From Pseudonocardia sediminis (GTDB lineage: Bacteria > Actinomycetota > Actinomycetes > Mycobacteriales > Pseudonocardiaceae), in NCBI RefSeq assembly GCF_004217185.1, contig NZ_SHKL01000001.1, positions 1,115,001-1,179,000 of the forward strand: DNA of 64,000 bases. The letters run 5' to 3'. Within the stretch, counting starts at the first letter, position 1; each line of letters begins with the position of its first letter. The position numbers and the translations under genes were made by a program. The notes beneath the pieces are model-generated. The model did no database searches, was not told the DNA's origin, and was given only the letters and a program-made list of their open reading frames with translations. Shown here piece by piece: positions 25,698-33,795 of this stretch.

Positions 25698-25792
25698 ACC
25701 CTCTCCCGTGCTCGTGTTGCCTGCTGTTTCATACTGTTTCACAGCGTTGCACGGGCTGTCGACGTGCTTGCAGGATGACCTGGGGAGGCGTG
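25698..25792. promoter_or_regulatory. Divergent control region of the glucosidase/LacI pair
   Basis: Two kinds of repeats lie here: CTGTTTCA twice in tandem (about 25728-25745) and TTGCA twice (GTTGCACG at 25746-25753, CTTGCAGG at 25767-25774). CTTGCAG-type repeats resemble the MalR sites known upstream of Streptomyces maltose genes. They are the best operator candidates for the adjacent LacI-family protein. Confidence 0.45.
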
Positions 25793-26818
25793 ATGGAGGA
25801 GACGGGCAGGGTCGGGGTTCGCGACGTCGCGCGCCTCGCCGGCGTGTCCCCGGCGACCGTGTCCCGGTCGCTGCACGGCGCGACCTCGGTATCCGCGCCG
25901 ACCCGGGAGCGGGTGTTGCGCGCGGCGTCCGAGCTCGGCTACACGCTGCCCGGCGCACCGGCGCCGCCCGGATCCACGACGACGGTCGGCGTGCTGGCGC
26001 GTTTCCCGCGCCAGTGGTTCTTCGCCGAGGCGATCAGCGGCGTGGAGCAGGTCCTCTCCGCGGCCGGGTTCGGCACGTTGCTGCACAACCTGGGGACGAC
26101 GGCCGGGCGCGCGCAGTTCTTCGCGACGCTGCCGGTGCGCGGGCGGGTGGACGGGCTGATCGTCGTCGCGTCGGCGTTCGGCGACGCCGAGATCGCGGCG
26201 CTGGACTCGCTGGAGGTGCCGATCACCGTGGTCGGCGGGACGCTGCCGGGCAGGACACGGGTCGGGGTGGACGACCGGGCCGGGGCGCGGACCGCCGTCC
26301 GGCACCTGGTCGGGCTCGGGCACACCGACGTCGGGCTCGTCTCGTTCGACCCGGACGAGGCCTGCGGGCGCCAGACCACCGAGCTGCGCCGCCTCGGCTT
26401 CGACGACGCGCTCGCCGAGGCGGGGCTGTCCGTGCGCGACGGGTGCGTGGTCTCCGACGGCGCCGACGTCGCCGCCGGCACGCGTGCGGCGGAACGGCTG
26501 CTGTCCGCGTCGCCGTTGCCGACGGCGGTGTTCGCGATGTCCGACGAGCTCGCGTTCGGCCTGGTCCGGACGCTGCGCCGGGCCGGGGTCGACGTGCCGG
26601 GGCGGGTCTCCGTCGTCGGGTTCGACGACCACGAGCTGGCCGGGGTCTCCGACCTCACCACGATCGCCCAGCCCGTCCGCCGTCAGGGCGAGCTCGCCGC
26701 GCGGGCGCTGCTGGACACGCTCGCCGGTTCCGGCGCCGGTGACGTCGAACTGCCGACACGTCTCGTGGTCCGGGGCACCACGGCGCCGCCGTCCGGACGG
26801 CCCGGCGCGCGCGGGTGA
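25793..26818 (+). CDS. LacI family transcriptional regulator
   Basis: This 341-residue regulator has the LacI helix-turn-helix VGVRDVARLAGVSPATVSRSLHG at residues about 7-29, a hinge, and a periplasmic-binding-protein-like sensor domain (TTVGVLARFPRQWFFAEAISGVEQVL to the C-terminus). SVVGFDDHELAGVSDLTTIAQPV marks the effector-pocket region. It probably represses the divergent GH13 glucosidase until an alpha-glucoside inducer is present. The ATG at 25793 is chosen over 25775 because GGGGAGG lies 4-10 bases before it. Confidence 0.92.
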   Translation: MEETGRVGVRDVARLAGVSPATVSRSLHGATSVSAPTRERVLRAASELGYTLPGAPAPPGSTTTVGVLARFPRQWFFAEAISGVEQVLSAAGFGTLLHNLGTTAGRAQFFATLPVRGRVDGLIVVASAFGDAEIAALDSLEVPITVVGGTLPGRTRVGVDDRAGARTAVRHLVGLGHTDVGLVSFDPDEACGRQTTELRRLGFDDALAEAGLSVRDGCVVSDGADVAAGTRAAERLLSASPLPTAVFAMSDELAFGLVRTLRRAGVDVPGRVSVVGFDDHELAGVSDLTTIAQPVRRQGELAARALLDTLAGSGAGDVELPTRLVVRGTTAPPSGRPGARG

Positions 26819-26887
26819 CACCTCGTGAGAGGCACCCACCAGTGTGGATACGATCGCCGGACCGGACGCGAACGCGGGAGGGCCATC

Positions 26888-27724
26888 GTGACGCAGGGGG
26901 AGCGCCGGCAGGCTCCGATCGACCTGAACGTGCCCAGCGTGGCGCGCTGCTACGACTTCGCCCTCGGGGGCAAGGACAACTACGAGGTCGACCGGGCCGC
27001 GGTCGCCGCCGTGGAGTCGCTGATCCCCGAGGCCGGCGTGTTGGCCAAGGTGAACCGGGCCTGGCACATCCGGGCGACGCGGTTCCTGGCCGGGACGGCC
27101 GGGATCCACCAGTACCTCGACCTCGGCGCGGGCCTGCCCACCGTGGAGAACACCCACGAGGTCGCGCAGCGGATCGACGCGCACGCCCACGTCGTCTACG
27201 TCGACAACGACCCGTCGGCGGTCGCGCACGGCAAGGCGCTGCTCGACGACGACGACCTCACCCGCTACGTCGAGGGCGACCTCACGAAGCCGGCGCAGAT
27301 CCTGGACGACCCGGTCGTCCGGTCGCACCTGGACTTCTCGGAGCCGATCGGGCTCTACCAGAGCGCCACGCTGCACCACCAGCCCGACGAGGCCGACCTG
27401 CCGGGGATCATGCGCGAGTACGTCGCGGCCCTGGCTCCCGGCTCGTACGTCGTGCTGAGCCACTTCTGGGACCCGGGCGGCGAGGCCGGGGCGATGGTGC
27501 GCCGGATCCGCGAGATCATGCTGGAGCAGGGCCTCGACGGCGAGTACTTCCGCACCCGCGAGCAGATCCTGCCGATGCTCGACGGTCTCGAGCTGGTTCC
27601 CGGCAACGCGGACACCGACGAGGGTCTCGTGCCGCTGCTCGAATGGTGGCCGGACGGCCCGCCGATGGCCGAGCCGGGCGTCGTCCCGCAGTGCATCGTG
27701 GGGGCGGTCGGCCGCAAGGCCTGA
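26888..27724 (+). CDS. SAM-dependent methyltransferase, DUF574 family (PF04672)
   Basis: This 278-residue protein carries the hallmark SVARCYDFALGGKDNYEVDR near the N-terminus. The SAM-binding QYLDLGAGLPTVENTHEVAQ follows, then VVYVDNDPSAVAHGKALL and the late GLYQSATLHHQPDEAD. The family is expanded in Actinobacteria, often near regulators or secondary-metabolism genes; substrates are largely unknown. The GTG at 26888 is chosen because GGGAGGG lies directly upstream. Its stop is 19 bases from that of a convergent hypothetical gene. Confidence 0.9.
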   Translation: MTQGERRQAPIDLNVPSVARCYDFALGGKDNYEVDRAAVAAVESLIPEAGVLAKVNRAWHIRATRFLAGTAGIHQYLDLGAGLPTVENTHEVAQRIDAHAHVVYVDNDPSAVAHGKALLDDDDLTRYVEGDLTKPAQILDDPVVRSHLDFSEPIGLYQSATLHHQPDEADLPGIMREYVAALAPGSYVVLSHFWDPGGEAGAMVRRIREIMLEQGLDGEYFRTREQILPMLDGLELVPGNADTDEGLVPLLEWWPDGPPMAEPGVVPQCIVGAVGRKA

Positions 27725-27743
27725 CGCGGACCGGCCTGCGGAC

Positions 27744-28394
27744 CTAGGACTTCTCCGGCCCGGCCAGGCGGTGCAGGAGCGTCATCACCTCGTGCAGGGT
27801 GGTCTCGACGACCTGCAGGCGTGCCAGCTCCGGGTGGTCGGTGATCCGGTCGGGCCGGGTCGGGGACGTGCCGGCGGGGCCCGGTGCGGGGGCGGGCCGG
27901 GGCTCGGTCGCACGCTCGGGTCCGTCGGTCCTGTCGTGCCCGCTCGCGTCCCGGCTCTCGTCGGTGTCGGGTGTGGTGGGCACCGCCGCGATCCGGCGGG
28001 GGAGGACCCCCACCGACGGTGGGTCGGGCGTGACCGTGCCGTCCGCCTGCTCACCGTCCGACCGGTCCGCCTGCTCACCCACGGCCGGTCCGCGCTGGAG
28101 CTGCTCCAGTCGTTCCAGGGTCGCCTTCAGCGTGGCCTCGGCGCTGTCCGCGCGGACCGTATCGTTCCGTCCGTGCGCGACCAGCGCGGCCACCCAGGAC
28201 GCCCAGGAGTCCACCTCGGACCGCCGGTACCCCCACGGCGCGGTGCCGAAGACCGGGGGCGCGGCGCCGTCCGGTGAGGTCGCCGGGTGCCCGTCCGGGA
28301 CGTCGCCGATGTCGGCGAGCGGACGGAAACGCGCCGCGACACCACCGGATCGGATGTCACGGTGCGGGTCGTCCCGTCGACGTTCGGTGACCAT
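27744..28394 (-). CDS. Hypothetical protein with a Tyr-Arg DivIVA-like motif
   Basis: I do not recognise a named family. The 216-residue product has FGTAPWGYRRSEVDSWASWVAALVAHGR near residues 49-76, reminiscent of the motif (phi-RGY-x-x-x-x-VD) that opens DivIVA/Wag31-like domains. A short helical ATLKATLERLEQLQR follows, then a long Pro/Asp/Arg-rich disordered region and a C-terminal amphipathic helix (LQVVETTLHEVMTLLHRLAG). The layout suggests a cell-pole or scaffold adaptor; that is inference. The start ATG lacks a clear ribosome site. Confidence 0.6.
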   Translation of the reverse strand: MVTERRRDDPHRDIRSGGVAARFRPLADIGDVPDGHPATSPDGAAPPVFGTAPWGYRRSEVDSWASWVAALVAHGRNDTVRADSAEATLKATLERLEQLQRGPAVGEQADRSDGEQADGTVTPDPPSVGVLPRRIAAVPTTPDTDESRDASGHDRTDGPERATEPRPAPAPGPAGTSPTRPDRITDHPELARLQVVETTLHEVMTLLHRLAGPEKS

Positions 28395-28613
28395 GGGACC
28401 AGTCAACTCATACGTTCGGGGGTGTCGCGACCCGGAACGGAGGAGCGTGGCCAGTCGGTCGGTGAAAGGTCTCCCGGGCGGCCCGAGTCCTCTTCGGACC
28501 GATGATCGGGCCCAGCGCGGCGTCCGCGTCGACGAGCGGTTCGCCCGTCCGTCCTCGTCGACCGCCGGAACTGTCGGGGGTGCGTGCTCTCCTGGTGGGA
28601 GGAGGGAGGCGCG
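28395..28613. other. Divergent spacer without supported gene
   Basis: These 219 bases lie between the starts of the hypothetical genes at 28394 and 28614. Apart from TTGACT and TATGAG-like words near 28400-28412 and the ribosome site of the next ORF, I see nothing interpretable. Confidence 0.4.
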
Positions 28614-28943
28614 ATGAGCTACGTGCACGGGCACTGGCGCGAGACGGGGTGGGTCCGCGGGCACTTCCGGCATCCGCTCCGGTCGGGGCCGGGCCAGGTG
28701 GTGTTCCCGGTCGTGTCGCCGGTCCGTATCGACCTGGGCCGCTACGCGGAGATCTCCTGTCCGTGGCCGCGCCCGCCGGAGGGTGCCGGGGTCGCGATCC
28801 CGGCACCCCGGGCCCCGGCACCCCGGACCTCGGAAGAGGGGCCCGGGGCGGCCGGGGAACGTCGTCAGGCGTCGAGCATCTCCGCGATCACCGCGTCGAC
28901 CGCGGCCTGGTCCTCCTCCCGGAGGCAGAACATGCCGAAGTGA
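28614..28943 (+). CDS. Possible small hypothetical protein
   Basis: This 109-codon frame starts at an ATG with a strong GGAGGAGGGAGG 7-18 bases upstream and opens MSYVHGHWRETGWVRGHFRH, an aromatic/His-rich start that resembles small actinobacterial proteins. Its last 79 bases run antisense through the end of the convergent hydrolase gene, and that part looks like shadow sequence (Ser/Arg-rich). It is either a real gene with an overlapping tail or a spurious frame; I give it slightly less than even odds. Confidence 0.4.
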   Translation: MSYVHGHWRETGWVRGHFRHPLRSGPGQVVFPVVSPVRIDLGRYAEISCPWPRPPEGAGVAIPAPRAPAPRTSEEGPGAAGERRQASSISAITASTAAWSSSRRQNMPK

Positions 28944-29902
28944 CCCATCGGCGTCTCGATCGGGCGGCGGTGCCCGTTCGGGATGTGCGCGCAGTCGGCG
29001 TCGTGGTCCTCCGGCGGGAAGAACAGGTCCTCGGAGAACGAGGCCACGAAGAACTGCGCGGTGATCCGTCCCAGGGCAGCGGCGACGTCGCCGCCGGTGT
29101 GGTCGGAGATGTCGCCGGCGCGCCACTTGCTCGCCTGGGCGAGGAGGTTGTTCGGGTCCATCGGGGCGAAGTAGCCCCGCAGGAAGCCCTGGCGGAAGTC
29201 GTTCGACGAGACGAAGCCCAGGCTCCGCCACAGCTCGTCGCGGTAGAAGGCGGCCGAGAACCCCATCAGCGAGAACGCCACGGCGTGCCGCTTGAGCGCG
29301 AGACGCAGGTCCGCCGAGTCGGAGTAGAAGCCGTCCTTGAACTCCGGGTCGGAGGTCAGCAGCTCGGTGTGCAGGTCGATGAAGACCTGGTTGTGCACGG
29401 GGGTGCGGCCGTTCCCGGCGAAGACGGCCCCGCGCGGCACCATCTCCGGGAAGCGCACGGCCCACTCGTAGGTCTGCTGCGCGCCCATCGACCAGCCGAG
29501 GACGGCGTGCAGGGTCGAGATGCCGAAGTGCTCGGTGACGAGCCGGTGCTGGGCGATCACGTCGTCGGCGATCGCGAGCGGCGGGAACTGGCCGCGGTCG
29601 TACGGCGCCGGGGTGTTCGACGGGCTGGAGGAGAACCCGCCACCGAACTGCCCGGGCAGGATGATGAAGTACTTCGACGGGTCCAGCGGCCGTCCCTCGC
29701 CGATGAAGATCTCCATCGACGCCGACGTGCCCGAGTACATGTGCGGGAACAGGACGGCGTTGTCCTTGGCCGCGTTGAGCGTGCCGTGGGTCTTGTAGGC
29801 GATCCCCGCCTCCGGGAGCGTGTACCCGCTCCGCAGCGGGAATCCGCCCAGGTCGTAGTACTCGTGCTTCCCGTGGACCTCGTCGGTGTAGTACGCGTTC
29901 AT
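28865..29902 (-). CDS. Alpha/beta hydrolase, homoserine O-acetyltransferase-like
   Basis: This 345-residue member of the MetX-like alpha/beta hydrolases has YDLGGFPLRSGYTLPEAGIAYKTHG, an N-terminal fold shared with MetX, and the elbow AVLGWSMGAQQTYEWAVRFPE with nucleophile Ser. Asp is in SFSEDLFFPPED and His in TPMGHFGMFCL. It is shorter than many true MetX proteins and lacks the usual met neighbours, so a promiscuous acyl-transfer or hydrolase role is as likely as homoserine acetylation. Confidence 0.82.
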   Translation of the reverse strand: MNAYYTDEVHGKHEYYDLGGFPLRSGYTLPEAGIAYKTHGTLNAAKDNAVLFPHMYSGTSASMEIFIGEGRPLDPSKYFIILPGQFGGGFSSSPSNTPAPYDRGQFPPLAIADDVIAQHRLVTEHFGISTLHAVLGWSMGAQQTYEWAVRFPEMVPRGAVFAGNGRTPVHNQVFIDLHTELLTSDPEFKDGFYSDSADLRLALKRHAVAFSLMGFSAAFYRDELWRSLGFVSSNDFRQGFLRGYFAPMDPNNLLAQASKWRAGDISDHTGGDVAAALGRITAQFFVASFSEDLFFPPEDHDADCAHIPNGHRRPIETPMGHFGMFCLREEDQAAVDAVIAEMLDA

Positions 29903-29950
29903 GCTCTCCCTCTCGTGCGCGGCGACGACCGGATCGCGGCGATGACCGGA

Positions 29951-32017
29951 TCATGGCCTCGCGGGCGGGCCCCCGCCACCGCGCGCGGCGAGCACACCGG
30001 GCCGTAGCTCGACCCGTCGCATCAGCTGCGCGTTGGCGGCGACGACGATCGTCGACAGGCTCATCAGTACCGCCCCGACGGCCATCGGGAGCACGAACCC
30101 GACCGGCGCGAGCACGCCCGCGGCGAGCGGGACCGACAGCAGGTTGTAGCCCGCGCCCCACCACAGGTTCTGCCGCATCTTCCGGTAGCCGGCGCGGGAC
30201 AGCGCGATCACCGACAGCACGGCGCGCGGGTCGTCCGAGGCGAGGACGACGCCGGCCGAGGAGATCGCCACGTCGGTCCCTGCGCCGATCGCGATGCCGA
30301 CGTCGGCGCGGGCCAGCGCGGGCGCGTCGTTGACGCCGTCGCCGACCATCGCCACGGTCGCGCCGCGCTCCTGCAGGCGGGCCACAGCGTCGTCCTTGTC
30401 CTGCGGGAGGACCTCGGCGAACACCTCGTCCACACCGACCTCGCGGGCGACGGCCTCGGCGACCGGACGGGCGTCCCCGGTGACCATCACCGACCGGACA
30501 CCCCGCGCGCGCAATGCGGCGACGGCGTCGCGGGACTCCGGGCGCACGCCGTCGGCCAGGGCGAGGGCCCCGACGACGACGCCGTCGCGCACGACGTGCA
30601 GCACCGTCGACCCGTCGGCGCTCCAGCGCTCCGCCTCGTCCGCGATCGCGGCGGGGGAGGTGAGCCCGAGCTCGCGCAGCAGCGCCGGTCCGCCCACCGC
30701 GACGTCGGCGCCGTCGACGCCGGCGCGGACCCCGCGTCCGGTCAGCGAGCGGAAGCCGGTCGCCCGCGGCGTCGTCGCGGGGTCGGCGGCCGCGACGACG
30801 GCGCGCGCCAGCGGGTGCTCGCTGTCCGCCTCGACGGCGGCGGCGAGGGTGAAGGTGTCCGGATCGCCCGCCACGGCGACGACGGCCGGGGTGCCGGTGG
30901 TCAGCGTGCCGGTCTTGTCGAACAGCACCGTGTCGACCCGGCGCATCCGCTCCAGGGCGAGACGGTCGGTGACCAGGATGCCGTTGCGGGCGGCGCGTGC
31001 GGTGGAGATCGCGATGACCAGCGGGATCGCCAGCCCCAGCGCGTGCGGGCAGGCGATCACCAGGACGGTGACCGTGCGCTCGACGGCGCCGGTCAGGTCC
31101 CCGAGCAGCGACCACACGGCGAACGTCACGACGGCGGCGCCGGTGGAGAACCAGAACAGCAGTGCCGCGGCCCGGTCGGCGAGCGCCTGCGCCCGTGACC
31201 GCGACGCCTGCGCCTGCTCCACGAGGCGGCGGATCCCGGCCAGCGCCGTGCCCTCGCCGACGGCGGTGACCTCCACGCGCAGCGCCGAGTCGGTCGCGAC
31301 CGTTCCGGCCACCACACGCTCACCGACGCCCCGGGAGACCGCGCGGGACTCGCCGGTGATCATCGACTCGTCGACCGCCGCGGCGCCGTCGACGACGGTG
31401 CCGTCGGCCGGGACACGCCCGCCGGAGCGGACCAGCACGGTGTCGCCCTCGGCGAGGTCGGCCAGGGTCACGGTCACCGGGGAGCCGTCCGGGCCGATCC
31501 GCTCGGCGGTGTCGGGCAGCAGCGCCGCGAGCGCGTCCAGGGCGCCGGAGGCCTGCCCGAGCGCGCGCATCTCCAGCCAGTGCCCGAGCAACATGATCAC
31601 GACGAGGAGTGCGAGCTCCCACCAGAAGTCCAGCGCGAGCCCGGCCACCCCGAGCGAGGTGAGCATGCTCGCGACGAACGCGACCGAGATCGCCAGCCCG
31701 ATCAGCAGCATCATCCCGGGCCGCCGCGCGCGGATCTCCGACACCGCGTCGGTCAGGAACGGCGCCCCGCCCCACGCGAACACGACCGTCCCGAGCACCG
31801 GCGGGATCCACGCCGACCACGACGGCGGCGTGTAGCCCAGCAGCATCCCCACCATCGGGCTGAACGCGACGACCGGGACGGACAGCAGCAGCGTCCACCG
31901 GAAGCGGTCCCGGAACTGCGCCGCGTGGTCCCCGTGGCCCGCGCCGTGACCCTCGTGGTGGCCCGTCCCGTGCCCGGGGTGCCCCGCGTGCTCGTCGTGT
32001 GCCGTCGTCGCGGACAT
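29951..32017 (-). CDS. Copper-transporting P-type ATPase, CopB-like (CPH type)
   Basis: This 688-residue P1B ATPase exports metal using ATP. The N-terminus has no HMA domain but a His-rich stretch (11 His in residues 6-30). The membrane metal site is CPH (VLVIACPHALGLAIP), characteristic of the P1B-3/CopB class for Cu2+ or Ag+. The actuator TGES (SMITGESRAVS), phosphorylation site LFDKTGTLTTGTP, HP locus SEHPLARAVV and hinge MVGDGVNDAPALARADVGIAIG are intact. The start at 32017 follows a GGGAGCGA site. A CsoR-like palindrome lies 46 bases upstream, suggesting copper-responsive derepression. Confidence 0.9.
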   Translation of the reverse strand: MSATTAHDEHAGHPGHGTGHHEGHGAGHGDHAAQFRDRFRWTLLLSVPVVAFSPMVGMLLGYTPPSWSAWIPPVLGTVVFAWGGAPFLTDAVSEIRARRPGMMLLIGLAISVAFVASMLTSLGVAGLALDFWWELALLVVIMLLGHWLEMRALGQASGALDALAALLPDTAERIGPDGSPVTVTLADLAEGDTVLVRSGGRVPADGTVVDGAAAVDESMITGESRAVSRGVGERVVAGTVATDSALRVEVTAVGEGTALAGIRRLVEQAQASRSRAQALADRAAALLFWFSTGAAVVTFAVWSLLGDLTGAVERTVTVLVIACPHALGLAIPLVIAISTARAARNGILVTDRLALERMRRVDTVLFDKTGTLTTGTPAVVAVAGDPDTFTLAAAVEADSEHPLARAVVAAADPATTPRATGFRSLTGRGVRAGVDGADVAVGGPALLRELGLTSPAAIADEAERWSADGSTVLHVVRDGVVVGALALADGVRPESRDAVAALRARGVRSVMVTGDARPVAEAVAREVGVDEVFAEVLPQDKDDAVARLQERGATVAMVGDGVNDAPALARADVGIAIGAGTDVAISSAGVVLASDDPRAVLSVIALSRAGYRKMRQNLWWGAGYNLLSVPLAAGVLAPVGFVLPMAVGAVLMSLSTIVVAANAQLMRRVELRPGVLAARGGGGPPARP

Positions 32018-32041
32018 CCGTCGCTCCCGTCGTCGAACCGC

Positions 32042-32060
32042 CGTTGCCCTCCCGGCAACG
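32042..32060. promoter_or_regulatory. Perfect 7-bp inverted repeat in the copB leader
   Basis: CGTTGCC and GGCAACG flank CTCCC. It lies between the CsoR-like palindrome and the copB start, so it would be in the leader if transcription begins near the operator. Confidence 0.4.
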
Positions 32061-32062
32061 GT

Positions 32063-32081
32063 GGTACCCCCTAGGGGTATT
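32063..32081. promoter_or_regulatory. CsoR-type operator (TACCCCCTAGGGGTA)
   Basis: The palindrome at 32065-32079 matches the G-tract dyad typical of CsoR/RicR family operators (TAnnCCCC-GGGG type). Its position directly upstream of a copper ATPase supports copper-responsive repression. No csoR gene lies in the window. Confidence 0.65.
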
Positions 32082-32100
32082 CCGGCGACGCGGTGACGAC

Positions 32101-32949
32101 TCAGGAACCGGTGCGCAGCTCCTGGGTCCCGACGACGCGCAGCAGCGACAGCGCGTCGGCGTCCGGGCTGCCGGGGACGGCGGAGTAGACGAGCAGGATC
32201 TGGTCGTCGGCTCCGACGTGCAGCGCGTCGCAGTCCAGGGTCAGCTCGCCGATCTGGGGGTGGGCGAAGGTCTTGCGGTCGTCGTGATGCGCGATCACCT
32301 CGCGCTCGTCCCAGATCCGGGCGAACTCCGCGCTGCCCGCGCACAGGTCGGCGATCAGGCGGCGCAGCTCGGGGTCGTCCGGGTAGCGGGCGACGGTGCC
32401 GCGCAGGTCGCCGATCATCGCGCGGTCGAGGCGGGCCCGGTCGGCCTCGGTGTGGGCGACCATCCGGCTGTCGCCGGTGAGGAACCGCCCGCGCAGGATG
32501 TTGCGCTGCCCGGGCCGGTCGGTGGAGAAGTCGCCGAACAGGGCGGCCGCCATCGGGTTCCAGGCCAGGACGTCGAGACGGGCGTTGAGCAGGAGCGTGG
32601 GCAGGTCGGCGAACCGGTCGATCAGCCGCAGGACGCTCGGCCGGACCGCGGTGGAGATCCGGCCCGGGGTCGGCGGGGCGACGCCGGCCAGGTGGAACAG
32701 GTGGTCGCGTTCGGCGGTCTCCAGGCGCAGGGCGCGGGCCATCGCCCCGAGCACCGCCTCCGACGGGTGCGGCCCCCGGCCCTGCTCGAGCCGGCTCAGG
32801 TAGTCGACGCTCATGCCGGCCAGCCCGGCGACCTCCTCGCGGCGCAGCCCGGGGGTGCGTCGCCGCGACCCGGCCGGCAGCCCCACGTCCGACGGGTCCA
32901 CCCGCTCGCGCCACGTCCGCAGCATGGTGCCCAGCTCGTCACGGTCCAT
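32101..32949 (-). CDS. XRE-family regulator with MmyB-like ligand-binding domain
   Basis: This 282-residue protein has an N-terminal HTH (TPGLRREEVAGLAGMSVDYLSRLEQGRGPHPSEAVLGAMARAL) followed by the MmyB-like (MLTR_LBD) domain, with ILRLIDRFADLPTLLLNARLDVLAWNPMAAALFGDF as landmark and the closing HPQIGELTLDCDAL. This family commonly represses a divergent dehydrogenase and binds a fatty-acid-like ligand. The gene is divergent to an SDR, its likely target, with 101 bases between. Confidence 0.9.
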   Translation of the reverse strand: MDRDELGTMLRTWRERVDPSDVGLPAGSRRRTPGLRREEVAGLAGMSVDYLSRLEQGRGPHPSEAVLGAMARALRLETAERDHLFHLAGVAPPTPGRISTAVRPSVLRLIDRFADLPTLLLNARLDVLAWNPMAAALFGDFSTDRPGQRNILRGRFLTGDSRMVAHTEADRARLDRAMIGDLRGTVARYPDDPELRRLIADLCAGSAEFARIWDEREVIAHHDDRKTFAHPQIGELTLDCDALHVGADDQILLVYSAVPGSPDADALSLLRVVGTQELRTGS

Positions 32950-33050
32950 GCCTCCAGCATGCCGCGCCCGGGCGTGCTCATCCTGGTACCACCGGTCCCC
33001 GGCTGCGGCGTGCCTGGCGGGCCGGCCGTACGGGGCGCACTGTCGGTGCC

Positions 33051-33776
33051 ATGGCTGATGACGCGAAGACGACGGTCCTGATCACCGGTGCGAACAAGGG
33101 ACTCGGATTCACCACCGCACGGCGGCTGGGGGAGAAGGGCTGGAGGGTCCTGATCGGCTCCCGGGACGCCGAGCGCGGCGCCGTCGCGGCGAGGGAGCTC
33201 ACCGAGGACGGGCTCGACGTGACGGCCGTGACCCTCGACGTCACCTCGGACGGGTCGGTCGCCGCCGCCGCGGCCCGGATCGGCGAGGAGTTCGGCCGCC
33301 TGGACGTGCTGGTGAACAACGCCGGGATCAGCGGTGCGCACACCTCGACCGCCGAGACGGGGCCGGACGACGTGCGTGACGTCTACGAGACGAACGTGTT
33401 CGGCCCGGTCCGGGTCACGAAGGCGATGATCCCGCTGCTGGAGCGCTCGGACGCGCCGCGGATCGTGATGGTGTCCTCCGGGCTGGGCTCGCAGGTCGTC
33501 ACCGCCGATCCCGAGCGCATCGAGAACAGCGTGCCCGGGCTGGCCTACCAGTCGTCGAAGGCCGCGCTGAACATGCTCATGTCGCAGTACGCGCGTGCGC
33601 TGCCGGGGTTCCGGGTCAACGCCGCCGACCCCGGCTACACCGCGACCGACCTGAACGGGAACTCCGGCCCGCAGACCGTGCAGGAGGGCACCGACGCGAT
33701 CGTCACCCTCGCCACGGTCGCCTCCGACGGCCCCACCGGGACCTTCGTCGACCGTGACGGCGCCATGCCCTGGTGA
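33051..33776 (+). CDS. Short-chain dehydrogenase (carbonyl reductase-like)
   Basis: This 241-residue SDR has the cofactor motif VLITGANKGLGFTTARRLGEKG, VNNAGISGAHTS, a catalytic Ser in RIVMVSSGLGSQ, and Tyr/Lys in LAYQSSKAALNML. PGYTATDLNG and the final FVDRDGAMPW resemble plant/actinobacterial carbonyl reductases of the SDR110C type. It is probably repressed by the divergent XRE/MmyB protein, a pairing common in actinomycetes. The ATG at 33051 lacks a strong ribosome site. Confidence 0.9.
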   Translation: MADDAKTTVLITGANKGLGFTTARRLGEKGWRVLIGSRDAERGAVAARELTEDGLDVTAVTLDVTSDGSVAAAAARIGEEFGRLDVLVNNAGISGAHTSTAETGPDDVRDVYETNVFGPVRVTKAMIPLLERSDAPRIVMVSSGLGSQVVTADPERIENSVPGLAYQSSKAALNMLMSQYARALPGFRVNAADPGYTATDLNGNSGPQTVQEGTDAIVTLATVASDGPTGTFVDRDGAMPW

Positions 33777-33795
33777 CGCATGCCCTCGTCACGCG

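Noticed and set aside
27744..31115. 1123-codon minus-strand frame
   Set aside because: Most of it is Arg/Gly-rich shadow of the hydrolase and the P-type ATPase. Only the terminal 216 codons (27744-28394) look like a protein.
29951..32914. 987-codon frame for the P-type ATPase
   Set aside because: The N-terminal 299 codons are a shadow of the XRE regulator. The ATPase begins at 32017 with a ribosome site and no HMA domain.
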